From: Streptomyces sp. PsTaAH-137
Lineage (GTDB): Bacteria; Actinomycetota; Actinomycetes; Streptomycetales; Streptomycetaceae
Direction of reading: 5' to 3'
Assembly: GCF_003259365.1 (NCBI RefSeq)
Contig: NZ_QLLY01000032.1
Span: 1-33,326 of the forward strand
Length of the DNA: 33,326 nt
This document shows, piece after piece, positions 26,068 to 33,326 of the stretch. The notes under the pieces were generated by a model, which was not told the origin of the DNA, ran no database searches, and saw only the letters and a program-made list of their open reading frames with translations. Made by a program: the position numbers and the translations under genes. The number at the start of each line of letters is the position of its first letter. Position 1 is the stretch's first letter.

Positions 26068-26205
26068 CGCCAGAGAGTACCCGTGGCCAGGCACGCAAAG
26101 GCGACGATCAGATCAGGAGGAAAGAGCTCCCTCTCAACGCCGCGCCAGGTCGTGCCAGTTACTGGCTCGTTAGTCCAGCATGGGGCGGGGTGATCTGACG
26201 AATAG

Positions 26206-26646
26206 ATTGAGAAGCTCATCGAGGTGCGATTTCGCGAGCATCCGGACGCCGAGCTGATCGTCAGCATGCCCGGCTTCGGTCCCATCCTCGGTGCCGAGTT
26301 TGTGGCCGCCACCGGTGGCAGCATGACTGCCTTCGCCACCCCAGGGCGGCTTGCCGGCTTCGGTGGCGTAGCACCCACCCCTCGCGACTCCGGCAAAGTC
26401 AGCGGGAATCTACGCCGCCCTCAGCGATACAACCGGCGCCTTCAACGCGTCTTCTACACCTCGGCGTTGATGAGCATCCGCTACTCCGACGACTCCCGCC
26501 GCTTCCACGAACGCAAACGCGCTGAGGGCAAGCGCCACACCCAAGCCGTCATGGCTCTGGCGCGGCGCCGCGTCAACGTTCTCTGGGCCCTCCTACGAGA
26601 CAGGCGCTGCTATCAGACGTCGCCGCCACTCGCCCTATCGGCTTGA
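26206..26646 (+). pseudogene. IS110-family transposase, C-terminal fragment
   Basis: Only the Transposase_20 (C-terminal) half remains. IEKLIEVRFREHPDAELI is preceded by a stop at 26203. Then come MPGFGPILGAEFVAATGG, RLAGFGGVAPTPRDSGK, LRRPQRYNRRLQRVFY and ARRRVNVLWALLRDRRCYQ. The N-terminal DEDD RuvC-like half is missing, so it cannot be active. IS110 elements lack terminal inverted repeats, so the boundaries of the remnant are not visible. Confidence 0.9.
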
Positions 26647-26764
26647 CAAGGGCCATTAGGAATCCATGGCACTGTCACAGTTGCGGCGGCCCGCTTATGG
26701 CTCCGCCCGTGATCCGCCGGACAGCGCTTAAGGGCTGTCCCGTAACTGGGGTTACGGACAGGCG

Positions 26765-27034
26765 TCAGACGCTCGGGTTCCTCCACAGGTGTCGCTCATT
26801 CAGGGTCCCGAACCGCACCTCTCCGCGTGCAAGGTCGACGAGGATGGGCCAGCAGTCCAACAGTTGCTCTCTCGGCTCGCGCGAGGCGAGGTACTGCACA
26901 GAGTTGTAGGGCACGATCAGGAGCCCGTTGCTCACGCGAACCCCCTCTGCGTCGATGACGAGAGGCGGCTCATCATCGCGCTGGCTGTCCGCGAGAAACG
27001 CCACCGCGAGTTGCAGGGCCTCATCCTGTTCCAT
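26765..27034 (-). CDS. YrhB/Imm35-like immunity-type protein
   Basis: 89 residues from the ATG at 27034, with GGAG eight bases upstream. The helix MEQDEALQLAVAFLADSQ, then LVIDAEGVRVSNGLLIVPYNS, YLASREPREQLLDCWPILVD and LARGEVRFGTLN, match the pattern of the YrhB (immunity protein 35) family. These are small proteins that in many actinomycetes sit beside polymorphic toxins or as orphan immunity genes. No toxin partner adjoins it. It lies inside the inverted repeats of an IS5-type element and is divergent from the transposase. As cargo it could give its host protection against a rival's toxin. Family call is by recognised sequence pattern. Confidence 0.78.
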   Translation of the reverse strand: MEQDEALQLAVAFLADSQRDDEPPLVIDAEGVRVSNGLLIVPYNSVQYLASREPREQLLDCWPILVDLARGEVRFGTLNERHLWRNPSV

Positions 27035-27095
27035 GATCCGTCTCCAGTCCGTCGCCTCGAGGGAGAAACCCTAACCAGCCTGGGATGATCTTGGT

Positions 27096-27865
27096 GTGGC
27101 TGGTGTGATCACGGCGTCGGAGCCGTCTGGATAGCCCCGTTCACCGGGCTGAGCCCGCGGCAGTTCGGGAAGCTGGTGACTGTGCTGCGGCGCGAGGGGG
27201 CGAACGCGGTCCGCAGGGGCCGGCCGTGGAGTCTTCCGCTGGAGGACCGGGCCCTGCTGGTCGCGGCCTACTGGCGGACGAACCTGACCATGCGGCAGCT
27301 CGCTCCGTTGTTCGGGGTGTCCAAGTCGGCGGCGGACCGGATCATCGACCACCTCGGGCCGATGCTCGCGCTCCAGCCCCGCAAGCGGTTCGCGAAGGAC
27401 ACCGTGCTGATCGTGGACGGCACCCTGGTCCCCACCCGTGACCACACCATCGCCGAGCGGTCGAAGAACTACCGGTACTCCACCAACCACCAGGTCGTCA
27501 TCGACGCCGACACCCGCCTGGTCGTCGTGGTCGGCCAGCCGCTCGCCGGGAACCGCAACGACTGCAAGGCATGGGAAGAATCCGGCGCCAAGGCCGCCGT
27601 CGGCAACACCGTCACGATCGCCGACGGCGGCTACCCGGGCACCGGACTCGTCATCCCCCACCGCCGACAGCAAGGCCAGACCGAACTGCCGCACTGGAAA
27701 GAGGAACACAACAAGTCCCACAAGCGGGTCCGGGCCCGCGTTGAGCACGTCTTCGCCCGCATGAAGACCTGGAAGATCCTCCGCGACTGCCGCCTCAAGG
27801 GCGACGGCGTCCACCACGCCATGCTCGGCATCGCCCGGATGCACAACCTCGCCCTCGCCGGATAG
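27096..27865 (+). pseudogene. IS5-family transposase, N-terminal frameshift
   Basis: Complete DDE transposase apart from one missing base. It starts GTG at 27096 (MAGVITASEPS), and the frame should go on WIAPFTGLSPRQFGKLV, but at 27126-27128 a C appears lost (TCTGG for the expected TCCTGG), giving an early TAG. From there the other frame is open to 27865. It contains LTMRQLAPLFGVSKSAADRI (helix-turn-helix), LIVDGTLVPT, TIADGGYPGTG and VRARVEHVFARMK with the catalytic acidic residues. Re-initiation at the GTG at 27176 would lose the first about 27 residues. Confidence 0.85.
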
Positions 27866-27944
27866 ACCAGGGGATCACACCAAGACCAACGATGCCCGGG
27901 ACGACTTGGAGATCATTTACGGGACAGCCCTTAGCAGTGCTTCG

Positions 27945-28758
27945 TTAGGTTCTGGTTCGGGTGAGTGGTTGGCCGCAGGTGGTGCAGGTGCCTGTCCAGC
28001 ACCGCAGCATGTCCTGGAGGGTGTCGAGGACTTGGTAGAGGCTCAGGCCGGGCTCGGGGCTTTTGGGTTCAGGCGCCGGAGGGTGAGGAAGGTCGGGGCG
28101 GCGGTGACGAGGGTGACGTGGTGGTGCCAGCCGCGCCAGGTGCGGCCCTCGAAGTGGTCCAGGCCCAGGCCGTGTTTGAGTTCGCGGTAGTCGTGCTCGA
28201 TGCGCCAGCGCATCTTGGCCCACCGCACCAGATCGGCGATCGGAGTGGTGGCAGGCAGATTGCTGATCCAGTAGCCGGTCGGTGCGCTGGCGTTTTCGGG
28301 CCGCTCGATCAGGAGGGTTCGCAGCGGCAGCACGCCGTCCCAGCGGCTGCGTCCGCCGGCCTGTTACTGGGCGGCATGGTGGGCGAGCTTGCCCGCCGGT
28401 CGCACCTGCAGCACGGCGAAGTGGGAGGTCATGGCGCCTTTGCTGCCCTGGCGCCAGACGACCTCCTCGAACCGGGGACCCGCATCGCTCATGGCGGACA
28501 GCGGCCGGGGCCGTGTGCGGTAGCAGGGCCGGGTGGGCGGTCCCAGCCCGCCGTAGGACGGCCGATAGGGTGCGGCCGCCTCCGACTGGACGACCTCTTT
28601 GGGGTCGACGGCCACCACATAGGACCAGCCGCGATCCTCCAGCGTCTGCCGGAAACCGACACTGCGGCCATAACCCGCATCAGCCACGATCACCGGGACC
28701 GGGCCGAGCCAGCCGGCCAGCCGGTCCAGCAAGCCCAGCGCCAGGTGGGACTTAGAAC
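27945..28758 (-). pseudogene. IS701-family transposase remnant
   Basis: The 3' two-thirds of an IS701-type transposase. KSHLALGLLDRLAGW, PVIVADAGYGRSVGFRQ (catalytic Asp) and YVVAVDPKEVV are followed by an in-frame TAA at 28364-28366. The same frame then resumes with RSRWDGVLPLRTLLIE, PTGYWISNLPATTPIADLV and WRIEHDYRELKHGLGLDHF (the Y-R-E-x-K signature). A further frame change near 28050 leads to GLSLYQVLDTLQDMLRCW and the usual CTTCGQPL ending. The 5' part is missing where the next IS5 element begins at about 28759. Non-functional. Confidence 0.85.
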
Positions 28759-28827
28759 GGCTAACACAATGAGGTGCATCGCCCCTGGTAGCCGTGCCTG
28801 ACAGGGCAGTTGGGCGTTGTTTGGGCC

Positions 28828-29630
28828 GTGGGGACTTCACCGTGGATCGTGCCGGATGACCTGTGGGAGCGGATTGAGCCGCTGCTGCCGAGGAAGGAGC
28901 GGCGGTTCCGATACCCCGGTCGTCTTCCGGTGCCTGACCGCCAGGTGCTGTGCGGGATCCTGTACGTCCTGCACACCGATATCCAGTGGGAACACCTCCC
29001 CAAGGAGCTTGGCTTCGGCTCCGGGATGACGTGCTGGCGTCGGCTGCGGGACTGGAACGAGGCCGGCGTCTGGCAGCGGCTCCACGAGACGCTGTTGGCC
29101 GAGCTCAACGCGCAGCACGGCTCGACTGGTCCCGCTGCGTGGTTGACTCCTCGCACGTCAGGGCTCTAAAAGGGGGCTCCACACGGGTCCGTCGCCAGTC
29201 GACCGGGGCAGAGCAGGATCCAAGCACCATGTGATCACGGATGGGCACGGGACCCCGCTCGCGGTCGTCCTCACCGGTGGCAACCGCAACGATGTCACCC
29301 AGCTGATGCCGCTGCTGGATGCCATCCCTCCCATCCGTGGACGCGTCGGACATCCCCGCCGCAAGCCGGACTCGCTCCTCGCAGACCGCGGCTACGACCA
29401 CGACATCTACCGCGACCAAGTCCGAGCCTGCGGTATCGTCCCTGCCATCGCCCGCCGAAGCACTCGCCACGGCACCGGACTTGACGTCTACCGCTGGGTG
29501 GTAGAGCGGACCTTCGCCTGGTACCACGGCTTCCGGCGACTCCGCGTTCGCTGGGAACGTCGAGCCGACATTCACGAAGCCTTCCTCAAACTGGCCTGCT
29601 GCCTCATCACCCACCGGCAAATCAGGTCAC
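28828..29630 (+). pseudogene. IS5-family transposase with two lost bases
   Basis: GTG at 28828 (MGTSPWIVPDDLWERIEPLLP), then RYPGRLPVPDRQVLCGILY and WEHLPKELGFGSGMTCWRRL. Near 29113 one base is lost; the next frame gives LDWSRCVVDSSHVRALKGG (first catalytic Asp). Near 29184 another base is lost; the third frame gives TGPSPVDRGRAGSKHHVITD, SLLADRGYDHDIY (second Asp) and YRWVVERTFAWYHGFRRLR (Glu). The end CLITHRQIRSL runs into the IS21 insertion at 29631. Inactive by two frameshifts and an insertion. Confidence 0.87.
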
Positions 29631-29773
29631 TGTCGGCGTACTCGTCGAAGTGCTCAGCCAGGTACGGATGAACGTGCTCAGCTTCGTGAGCGTCGGGATG
29701 CCGGTCGTGTGGTGGGAAACCTCAGGGCGGTGGGCCCTTGTCGTTGGCGGCAAAGCGAACGCATGATCGGCTC

Positions 29774-30262
29774 ATGCAAGGTGTCTTCGACGATGTCCCA
29801 TTGACCACGCTCTTCCCCCGCCTGTCGCCTGCCGACGTGGAATCCCTGGAACAAACCGCTCGTGCAGTCGATGCGGCTCGCGCGCAAGGAGACAAGGCTG
29901 AGTGGGAGTGGGCACTGGATCACGTGGTCTTCCCGGGCCCGCAGCCGTGGACGCCCATCGTGCTTGGCCTGGATGTCATTGAGCATGCGGACGGGAGTGA
30001 TCAGCTGGAGTTCCTGCTTCAAGTCGTGTGGACAGACTTCGGCCAGCTCGCGGTCGACGCGGCGGTGAACGTGGCCTGCTGGTGCGACACCGATCACGCT
30101 AGCCATGACGTCGACGCCATCAGGCTTGTTGTTGGCGAGGAGACCTCGCTGCCCCGCGCCTTCGAAGCTGGCGCCGAGCGTCTGATCGGATGGCTCACCG
30201 ACCCTCGCGACGCGGATTTCTGGCGTGCCCGAGCGGCTCTGCCTCCCCGCCAGCCCGCCTAG
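29774..30262 (+). CDS. Unknown cargo protein in IS21
   Basis: 162-163 residues (MQGVFDDVPLTTLFPRL...). The ATG at 29774 lacks a strong ribosome site; an upstream TTG at 29738 is possible. Acidic, soluble, alpha/beta composition with helices SPADVESLEQTARAVDAARA, strands IVLGLDVIEHADGSDQLEF and VNVACWCDTDH, and a closing amphipathic helix (AFEAGAERLIGWLTDP). No signal, membrane segment or catalytic motif is apparent. Its size and acidity recall small immunity-type proteins, but I do not recognise it. It is convergent with istB (42 bp between stop codons) and enclosed by the IS21 ends. Confidence 0.72.
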   Translation: MQGVFDDVPLTTLFPRLSPADVESLEQTARAVDAARAQGDKAEWEWALDHVVFPGPQPWTPIVLGLDVIEHADGSDQLEFLLQVVWTDFGQLAVDAAVNVACWCDTDHASHDVDAIRLVVGEETSLPRAFEAGAERLIGWLTDPRDADFWRARAALPPRQPA

Positions 30263-30304
30263 GAAGCCGGCGGGATGACGACGGGTGACGGGCAGTTGGT
30301 GTGA

Positions 30305-31075
30305 TCAGGCCACGTTGGTGTCGCGTTCGATGGCGGCGAGCCGGTTCTTGAGCCGGTAGCTGGGGCCGTTGATGGAGACGACGTCGCAGTGGTGCAGGAG
30401 TCGGTCGAGGATGGCTGTGGCCAGGACTTCGTCGCCGAACACCTGTCCCCATTCGCTGAAGGTCTTGTTCGAGGTCAGGATGATCGAGCCTTTTTCGTAG
30501 CGCTTGGAGATGACCTGGAAGACCAGGTTCGCCTCAGCGCGTTCGAGGGGCTGGTAGCCGACTTCGTCGACGACGAGAACTCCGGGCCGGAGGTAAGTAC
30601 GGAGCTTGTTGTTGAGTCGGCCGGAGGCTTCGGCGGCCTTGAGCTGGCGGACCATGTCGTCGAGGGTCGTGAAGTAGACGGAGAAGCCGGCCCGGCAGGC
30701 GGCGACCGAGAGAGCGACGGCGATGTGGGTCTTGCCGACCCCGGGCGGCCCGAGCAGTGCCGCGTTGGCCTTGGCCTCGACGAAGGCGAGGGTGGCGAGG
30801 TCTTTGATCTTGCGGGGGTCGAGTTCTGGCTGGAAGGAGAAGTCGTACTCGTCGAGCGTTTTGTAGTGTGGCAGCTTGGACAGCCGCAGGCCCTGGCGGA
30901 AGCGTCGGTCGTCACGGATGGCGAGTTCCTCGGCCAGCACGAGGTCGAGGAAGTCGAGGTAGCCCATCTTGGCCTCGTCTGCCCGGCCGGCGTACTCGTT
31001 CAGGCTCTCTGCCAGGTGGGGCAGGCCGAGCTTGGCGGCTGTGGTGCGGATTCGAGTGCTGACCAGCTTGCTCAA
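30305..31075 (-). CDS. istB: IS21 transposition helper ATPase IstB
   Basis: 256 residues. AAA+ ATPase with Walker A GPPGVGKTH, Walker B VLVVDEVGYQPL, sensor-1 LTSNKTFSEW and an arginine-rich end (SYRLKNRLAAIER). IstB assembles on target DNA and directs the IstA transposase. The length is normal for the family. Its ATG overlaps the istA stop by 4 bp (31072-31075), implying coupled translation. The reading frame is intact. Confidence 0.95.
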   Translation of the reverse strand: MSKLVSTRIRTTAAKLGLPHLAESLNEYAGRADEAKMGYLDFLDLVLAEELAIRDDRRFRQGLRLSKLPHYKTLDEYDFSFQPELDPRKIKDLATLAFVEAKANAALLGPPGVGKTHIAVALSVAACRAGFSVYFTTLDDMVRQLKAAEASGRLNNKLRTYLRPGVLVVDEVGYQPLERAEANLVFQVISKRYEKGSIILTSNKTFSEWGQVFGDEVLATAILDRLLHHCDVVSINGPSYRLKNRLAAIERDTNVA

Positions 31076-32523
31076 CTGGGCTCCTCCTGCGTGGGGTGAG
31101 TGGTGAAGGGACGGGTTCCGGTCAGTTCGTCATAGACCGACAGGGGTCTGCGGCCGACCTCGACGCGGACGGCCGCAGCCCGGTTCAGGAGAGCCATCAG
31201 CGAGCCGGCCGTCTCCTCGCCGAGTGCGTCCTGATGGCGGGGCTGCTGCCGAGGGATGTCACCGGTGGTGGTCCGTCGGTTCCGGCCGTCGGGAAGACCG
31301 TCCCAGTGCTTCTCGTCGACGACGCAGGCTCCGCGGCCGACGGCCCTTGGGTGGCTAGCCAGCAGGGTGACGCCGGTGGCGCCGGGGACAGTGGAATGAA
31401 GCGCGATCTGGGACTTCGTGGCCCTGACCTCCACCAGCTGGCGCGGGCGGACCTTGCGGGCCGGAACTGAGTAGAGGTTCGCGTCGAAGGCGACCAGGCA
31501 GTCCTTGCCGACGTAGCGAAGGTGCCGCTGGGTGACCACATAGGGCGTCGTCGGCAGGGGTCGCAGGGCCATGTGGTCACGGATCGCGCGGTTCCCGATC
31601 ACTTCGCCGTGGGTGCCGTGGGACTTCGCCCGGCGCAAGGGCACCCAGGCGTTGAAAGCGGAGTCCAGCTCCTCGATGGAGGAGAAGGACCGTCCGGCCA
31701 GGACATGGTCGCGGACGATCAGCACTTGCCGCTCGACCCGGCCTTTTCCGGTGGGCCGGTAGGCGGCCAGGACGTCGATGTCGAAGTCGTAGTGTCCGGC
31801 GAACCCGACCGCTTCCGGGTGCAGGGGAACGGCCTCGCCGGGTGCCACGTGGCGTCGGACGACGGTCTTGGTGCGGTCGTAGACGATCGACATCGGCACC
31901 CCGCCGAAGTGGGCGAACGCCTGCCGGTGGCAGTCGAAGAAGGTGGCAAGGTCCTGGCTGGTGGTGAAGCAGCAGAACGGGTCCCGCGAGTAGGACAAGG
32001 TCATGTGGAACGAGTAGACCTTCGGGATGCCGACGTGCGCGAGGATGTGCCCTTCGTCGCCCCAGTCGACCTGGGCCTGTGCCCCAGGCACGACCTCGAA
32101 CCGGCGGTGCAGGCCGGCCAGCTCGCCCGGGCTGATGCCAAGTTCTTCCGCGATCCGCGGCCGGGCTTCCTGCATGTAGAGCTTGACCCGCTGGTAGGTG
32201 CCGGTGAAGCCGTACTCGGCCACCAGCCTCTCGTGAACCACGGCACCTTTGATCAGAATCTCGGACCGCAGCATCGCGTCGATCAGGGGCGCGACCTCAT
32301 CCACCTTCCGCCGACGACCATGTCCCGGCGCAGCCCGACGAGGTGGGGCGACCGGGCCTTCAGAGGACAGGTACTTGCGGACCGTTCGGCGGTTGAGTCC
32401 GGTCTCCTTCGCGATCTCCGACAGGCTCATGGCCCCGGATTTGAACAGCCCGCGGAAGCGTCGAAGCTCCATCCATCGTTGCGGGTCCAAGACCACGGTC
32501 AGCCGCCCTCCGCCACCCTTCAC
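31072..32523 (-). CDS. istA: IS21 transposase IstA
   Basis: 483 residues. An N-terminal helix-turn-helix (MSLSEIAKETGLNRRTVRKYL) is followed by an integrase-core DDE domain with AQVDWGDEGH (first Asp), MSIVYDRTKTVV (second Asp) and GKGRVERQVLIVRDHVL (Glu). A C-terminal beta-barrel-like region follows (DCLVAFDANLYSVPARKV). The frame is intact and the length is typical. The start could be a few codons later (VVLDPQRWMELRRF). The gene is read from the right end of the element toward istB. Confidence 0.95.
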   Translation of the reverse strand: MKGGGGRLTVVLDPQRWMELRRFRGLFKSGAMSLSEIAKETGLNRRTVRKYLSSEGPVAPPRRAAPGHGRRRKVDEVAPLIDAMLRSEILIKGAVVHERLVAEYGFTGTYQRVKLYMQEARPRIAEELGISPGELAGLHRRFEVVPGAQAQVDWGDEGHILAHVGIPKVYSFHMTLSYSRDPFCCFTTSQDLATFFDCHRQAFAHFGGVPMSIVYDRTKTVVRRHVAPGEAVPLHPEAVGFAGHYDFDIDVLAAYRPTGKGRVERQVLIVRDHVLAGRSFSSIEELDSAFNAWVPLRRAKSHGTHGEVIGNRAIRDHMALRPLPTTPYVVTQRHLRYVGKDCLVAFDANLYSVPARKVRPRQLVEVRATKSQIALHSTVPGATGVTLLASHPRAVGRGACVVDEKHWDGLPDGRNRRTTTGDIPRQQPRHQDALGEETAGSLMALLNRAAAVRVEVGRRPLSVYDELTGTRPFTTHPTQEEPS

Positions 32524-32562
32524 AGGCCGGCAGCAGACTGCCCACGATCAATCTCCGGTACG

Positions 32563-32970
32563 TCAGGAGGTGGGCACGTTCATCCGTACGTGCCTGAGCA
32601 CGTTCACGTGTACGCCGACAGTCACTGTGTGAGCCGCCGCTAGACGGTTGACAACTTCGTCGGGGGTGAAGCTCCAACCGACCAGGCGCGGCCCGCTCCA
32701 GTTGATGCCGATCACGAGTCCATCCCGGGCGGCATCGGGCAGCACGTGATCGCACCAGGTGTCCAAGGGCATGGAATCGATGCGAAGCCCATGCCCCCAG
32801 ATCTTTGCTGCCCTCTGGGCCCGCGACGAGGTCGACCAGAAGGGAAGACTTCGCGTGCCATCCGCAGAGAGGTGAGTCGGGCTTCCATCGTCACCCCGGA
32901 CGAGCCAGACCGCGCTGTTCAGGCTGACGTCGCGGAAGAACGCCGCCGCTTCCGCACCACTCTGGCTCAT
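32563..32970 (-). CDS. DUF2750-family protein, tail altered by IS
   Basis: About 135 residues as now encoded, from the ATG at 32970 (MSQSGAEAAAFFRDV); a GTG two codons earlier is possible. It has the DUF2750 pattern: LPFWSTSSRAQRAAKIW, MPLDTWCDHVLPDAARDG, VIGINWSGPRLVGWSFTPDEVVNRL. Function of the family is unknown; members are small cytoplasmic proteins. The last about 20 residues (VGVHVNVLRHVRMNVPTS) are translated from the IS21 terminal repeat. The few before them (HTVT) come from the end of the older IS5 element. Without IS21 the frame would stop four codons into the IS5 end. The core domain is complete. Confidence 0.8.
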   Translation of the reverse strand: MSQSGAEAAAFFRDVSLNSAVWLVRGDDGSPTHLSADGTRSLPFWSTSSRAQRAAKIWGHGLRIDSMPLDTWCDHVLPDAARDGLVIGINWSGPRLVGWSFTPDEVVNRLAAAHTVTVGVHVNVLRHVRMNVPTS

Positions 32971-33061
32971 GGCCACCGACCTTAGCGTCCTCCAGCGCTC
33001 ATTTCGTTAGGAGTTCTTAGACGCCATTTCAGTTGGCGTGATCTTGCGGCAGGCTGGGGTG

Positions 33062-33326
33062 ATGGCTGCTGCGCTTGTCGAACGGTTGGCGCCGGATGAT
33101 CTGTGGGAGTTGTTCCAACGGGTGGTCCCGCCGGCCTCGGAGCGCCCGCAAGGCGGAGGGCATCGTCGCCGAGGAGACCGCGAGGTGCTGGCCGCGATCA
33201 TCTTCGTGGCCACCTCGGGGTGCACCTGGAACCAACTGCCTCCCGGCTTCGGCCTGTCGGGTGTGACCGCCTTTCGCCGGTTCACTGTGTGGACCGAGGC
33301 TCGCGTGTGGGCCAAGCTTCATCGCT
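33062..33326 (+). CDS. IS5-family transposase, N-terminal part
   Basis: 88 codons are visible before the window ends. ATG at 33062 (MAAALVERLAPDDLWELFQRV), then AAIIFVATSGCTWNQLPPGFG and LSGVTAFRRFTVWTEARVWAKL, the DUF4096/helix-turn-helix N-terminal domain of IS5-family transposases. The frame is open to the edge, so catalytic residues cannot be judged. The AT-richer segment GTTAGGAGTTCTTAGACGCC at about 33007-33026 is probably the left end of this element, but its partner lies outside the window. Confidence 0.85.
   Translation, partial: MAAALVERLAPDDLWELFQRVVPPASERPQGGGHRRRGDREVLAAIIFVATSGCTWNQLPPGFGLSGVTAFRRFTVWTEARVWAKLHR

Larger units (their letters stand above)
25011..26727. mobile_element. 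Element with IS5-like ends, no IS5 transposase
   Basis: The left end GCACTGTCCGGCGGATCATG (25011-25030) and right end (26708-26727, reverse complement GCGCTGTCCGGCGGATCACG) are 20-bp inverted repeats with two differences. Their core CTGTCCGGCGGATC is shared with the ends of the IS5 element at 21279. Flanks are CTAG (25007-25010) on the left and, once the next IS is removed, TTAG on the right, an imperfect target repeat. Inside are a TPR-like gene and an IS110 transposase fragment, but no IS5 transposase. It may be a non-autonomous transposon moved in trans by a related IS5 enzyme, or an IS5 element whose transposase was replaced. Confidence 0.6.
26731..27931 (+). mobile_element. IS5-family element with YrhB-like cargo
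   Basis: Inverted repeats AGGGCTGTCCCGTAA at both ends (26731-26745 and reverse complement at 27917-27931) flanked by TA. With the TA included the match is 17 of 17. The transposase lies close to the right end (66 bp from stop to end), while about 350 bp separate the left end from the transposase start. That space holds a small gene on the opposite strand. The left end also folds on itself (CTGTCCCGTAAC...GTTACGGACAG, 26735-26761). It is inserted directly beside the right end of the preceding element. Confidence 0.82.
29631..32620 (-). mobile_element. IS21-family element with cargo gene
   Basis: The left end TGTCGGCGTAC (29631 on) and right end GTACGCCGACA (to 32620) are inverted repeats. 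Similarity extends about 50 bp inward, including a shared GTACGGATGAACGTGC, as in the multiple terminal repeats of IS21. A 5-bp direct repeat GTCAC flanks it (29626-29630 and 32621-32625). The element is 2990 bp. istA and istB occupy the right part, and a separate gene on the opposite strand lies between istB and the left end. Both transposition genes are intact, so this is the youngest-looking insertion in the island. Confidence 0.92.
28759..32634 (+). mobile_element. Decayed IS5-family element split by IS21
   Basis: The left end GGCTAACACAATGA (28759 on) matches the right end, reverse complement GGCTCACACAGTGA, with two differences. The right end is cut by the IS21 insertion (GTCAC at 29626-29630 continues at 32626). 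Without the IS21 the element would be about 0.9 kb. Exact outer limits are uncertain by a few bases. Its right end adjoins the 3' end of the DUF2750 gene. Confidence 0.6.

Noticed and set aside
1..33326. CRISPR array, rRNA genes or a classical riboswitch
   Set aside because: No regularly spaced short direct repeats and no rRNA-like or riboswitch-like conserved segments were seen on either strand.

Overview
The window is GC-rich DNA of Streptomyces type: GTG starts are common, third codon positions are mostly G/C, transposase families are typical of actinomycetes, and there is an Rhs/FG-GAP secretome locus. Several signs point to a chromosome arm or linear-plasmid end rather than the core. Positions 1-117 hold a run of hairpins with three-base loops like those of Streptomyces telomeres. 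Next to them is a TtrA-like helicase with helicase-associated repeats. The right third is a pile of nested insertion sequences. The species cannot be named from sequence alone.

Layout, left to right. (1) 1-3314: telomere-like palindromes, a small two-helix membrane protein, and a large DEAH helicase broken by one extra base. (2) 3703-14231: a secreted polymorphic-toxin locus. A 2120-residue Rhs/YD-repeat protein is read leftward and followed by a small membrane protein that is probably its immunity protein. A secreted DNRLRE/FG-GAP-type protein is read divergently from the same intergenic region. Strong hairpin terminators end both units. (3) 14377-16758: a protein with a PD-(D/E)XK/DUF559-like nuclease end, a slightly atypical tRNA-Trp(CCA) gene, and about 1 kb without a convincing gene. 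(4) 16759-20858: a two-gene operon, a 148-residue Bell-like protein and a 1218-residue STAND NTPase with TPR-like repeats, overlapping by 4 bp. The end of the first protein and the start of the second carry matching short Y-x-V-Q-x3-[IL]-H-[IV] segments, the layout of bacterial amyloid-signalling (BASS) NLR systems. This is the best candidate here for an uncharacterised immune or cell-death system.

(5) 21275-33326: an IS island in which most elements carry a gene that is not a transposase. An IS5-type element holds a P-loop kinase-like gene. An IS630 element sits inside its CTAG target repeat and holds a 155-residue gene. An element with IS5-like ends but no IS5 transposase holds a TPR-like gene and an IS110 fragment. 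A second IS5-type element holds a YrhB/Imm35-type immunity-like gene. An IS21 element with a 5-bp GTCAC target repeat holds a 163-residue gene and lies inside the end of a third, decayed IS5 element. An IS701 remnant, a DUF2750 gene and the start of another IS5-family transposase complete the region. IS ends, target duplications and most frameshifts were read directly from the bases. Family names rest on recognised motifs, and no database search was possible.
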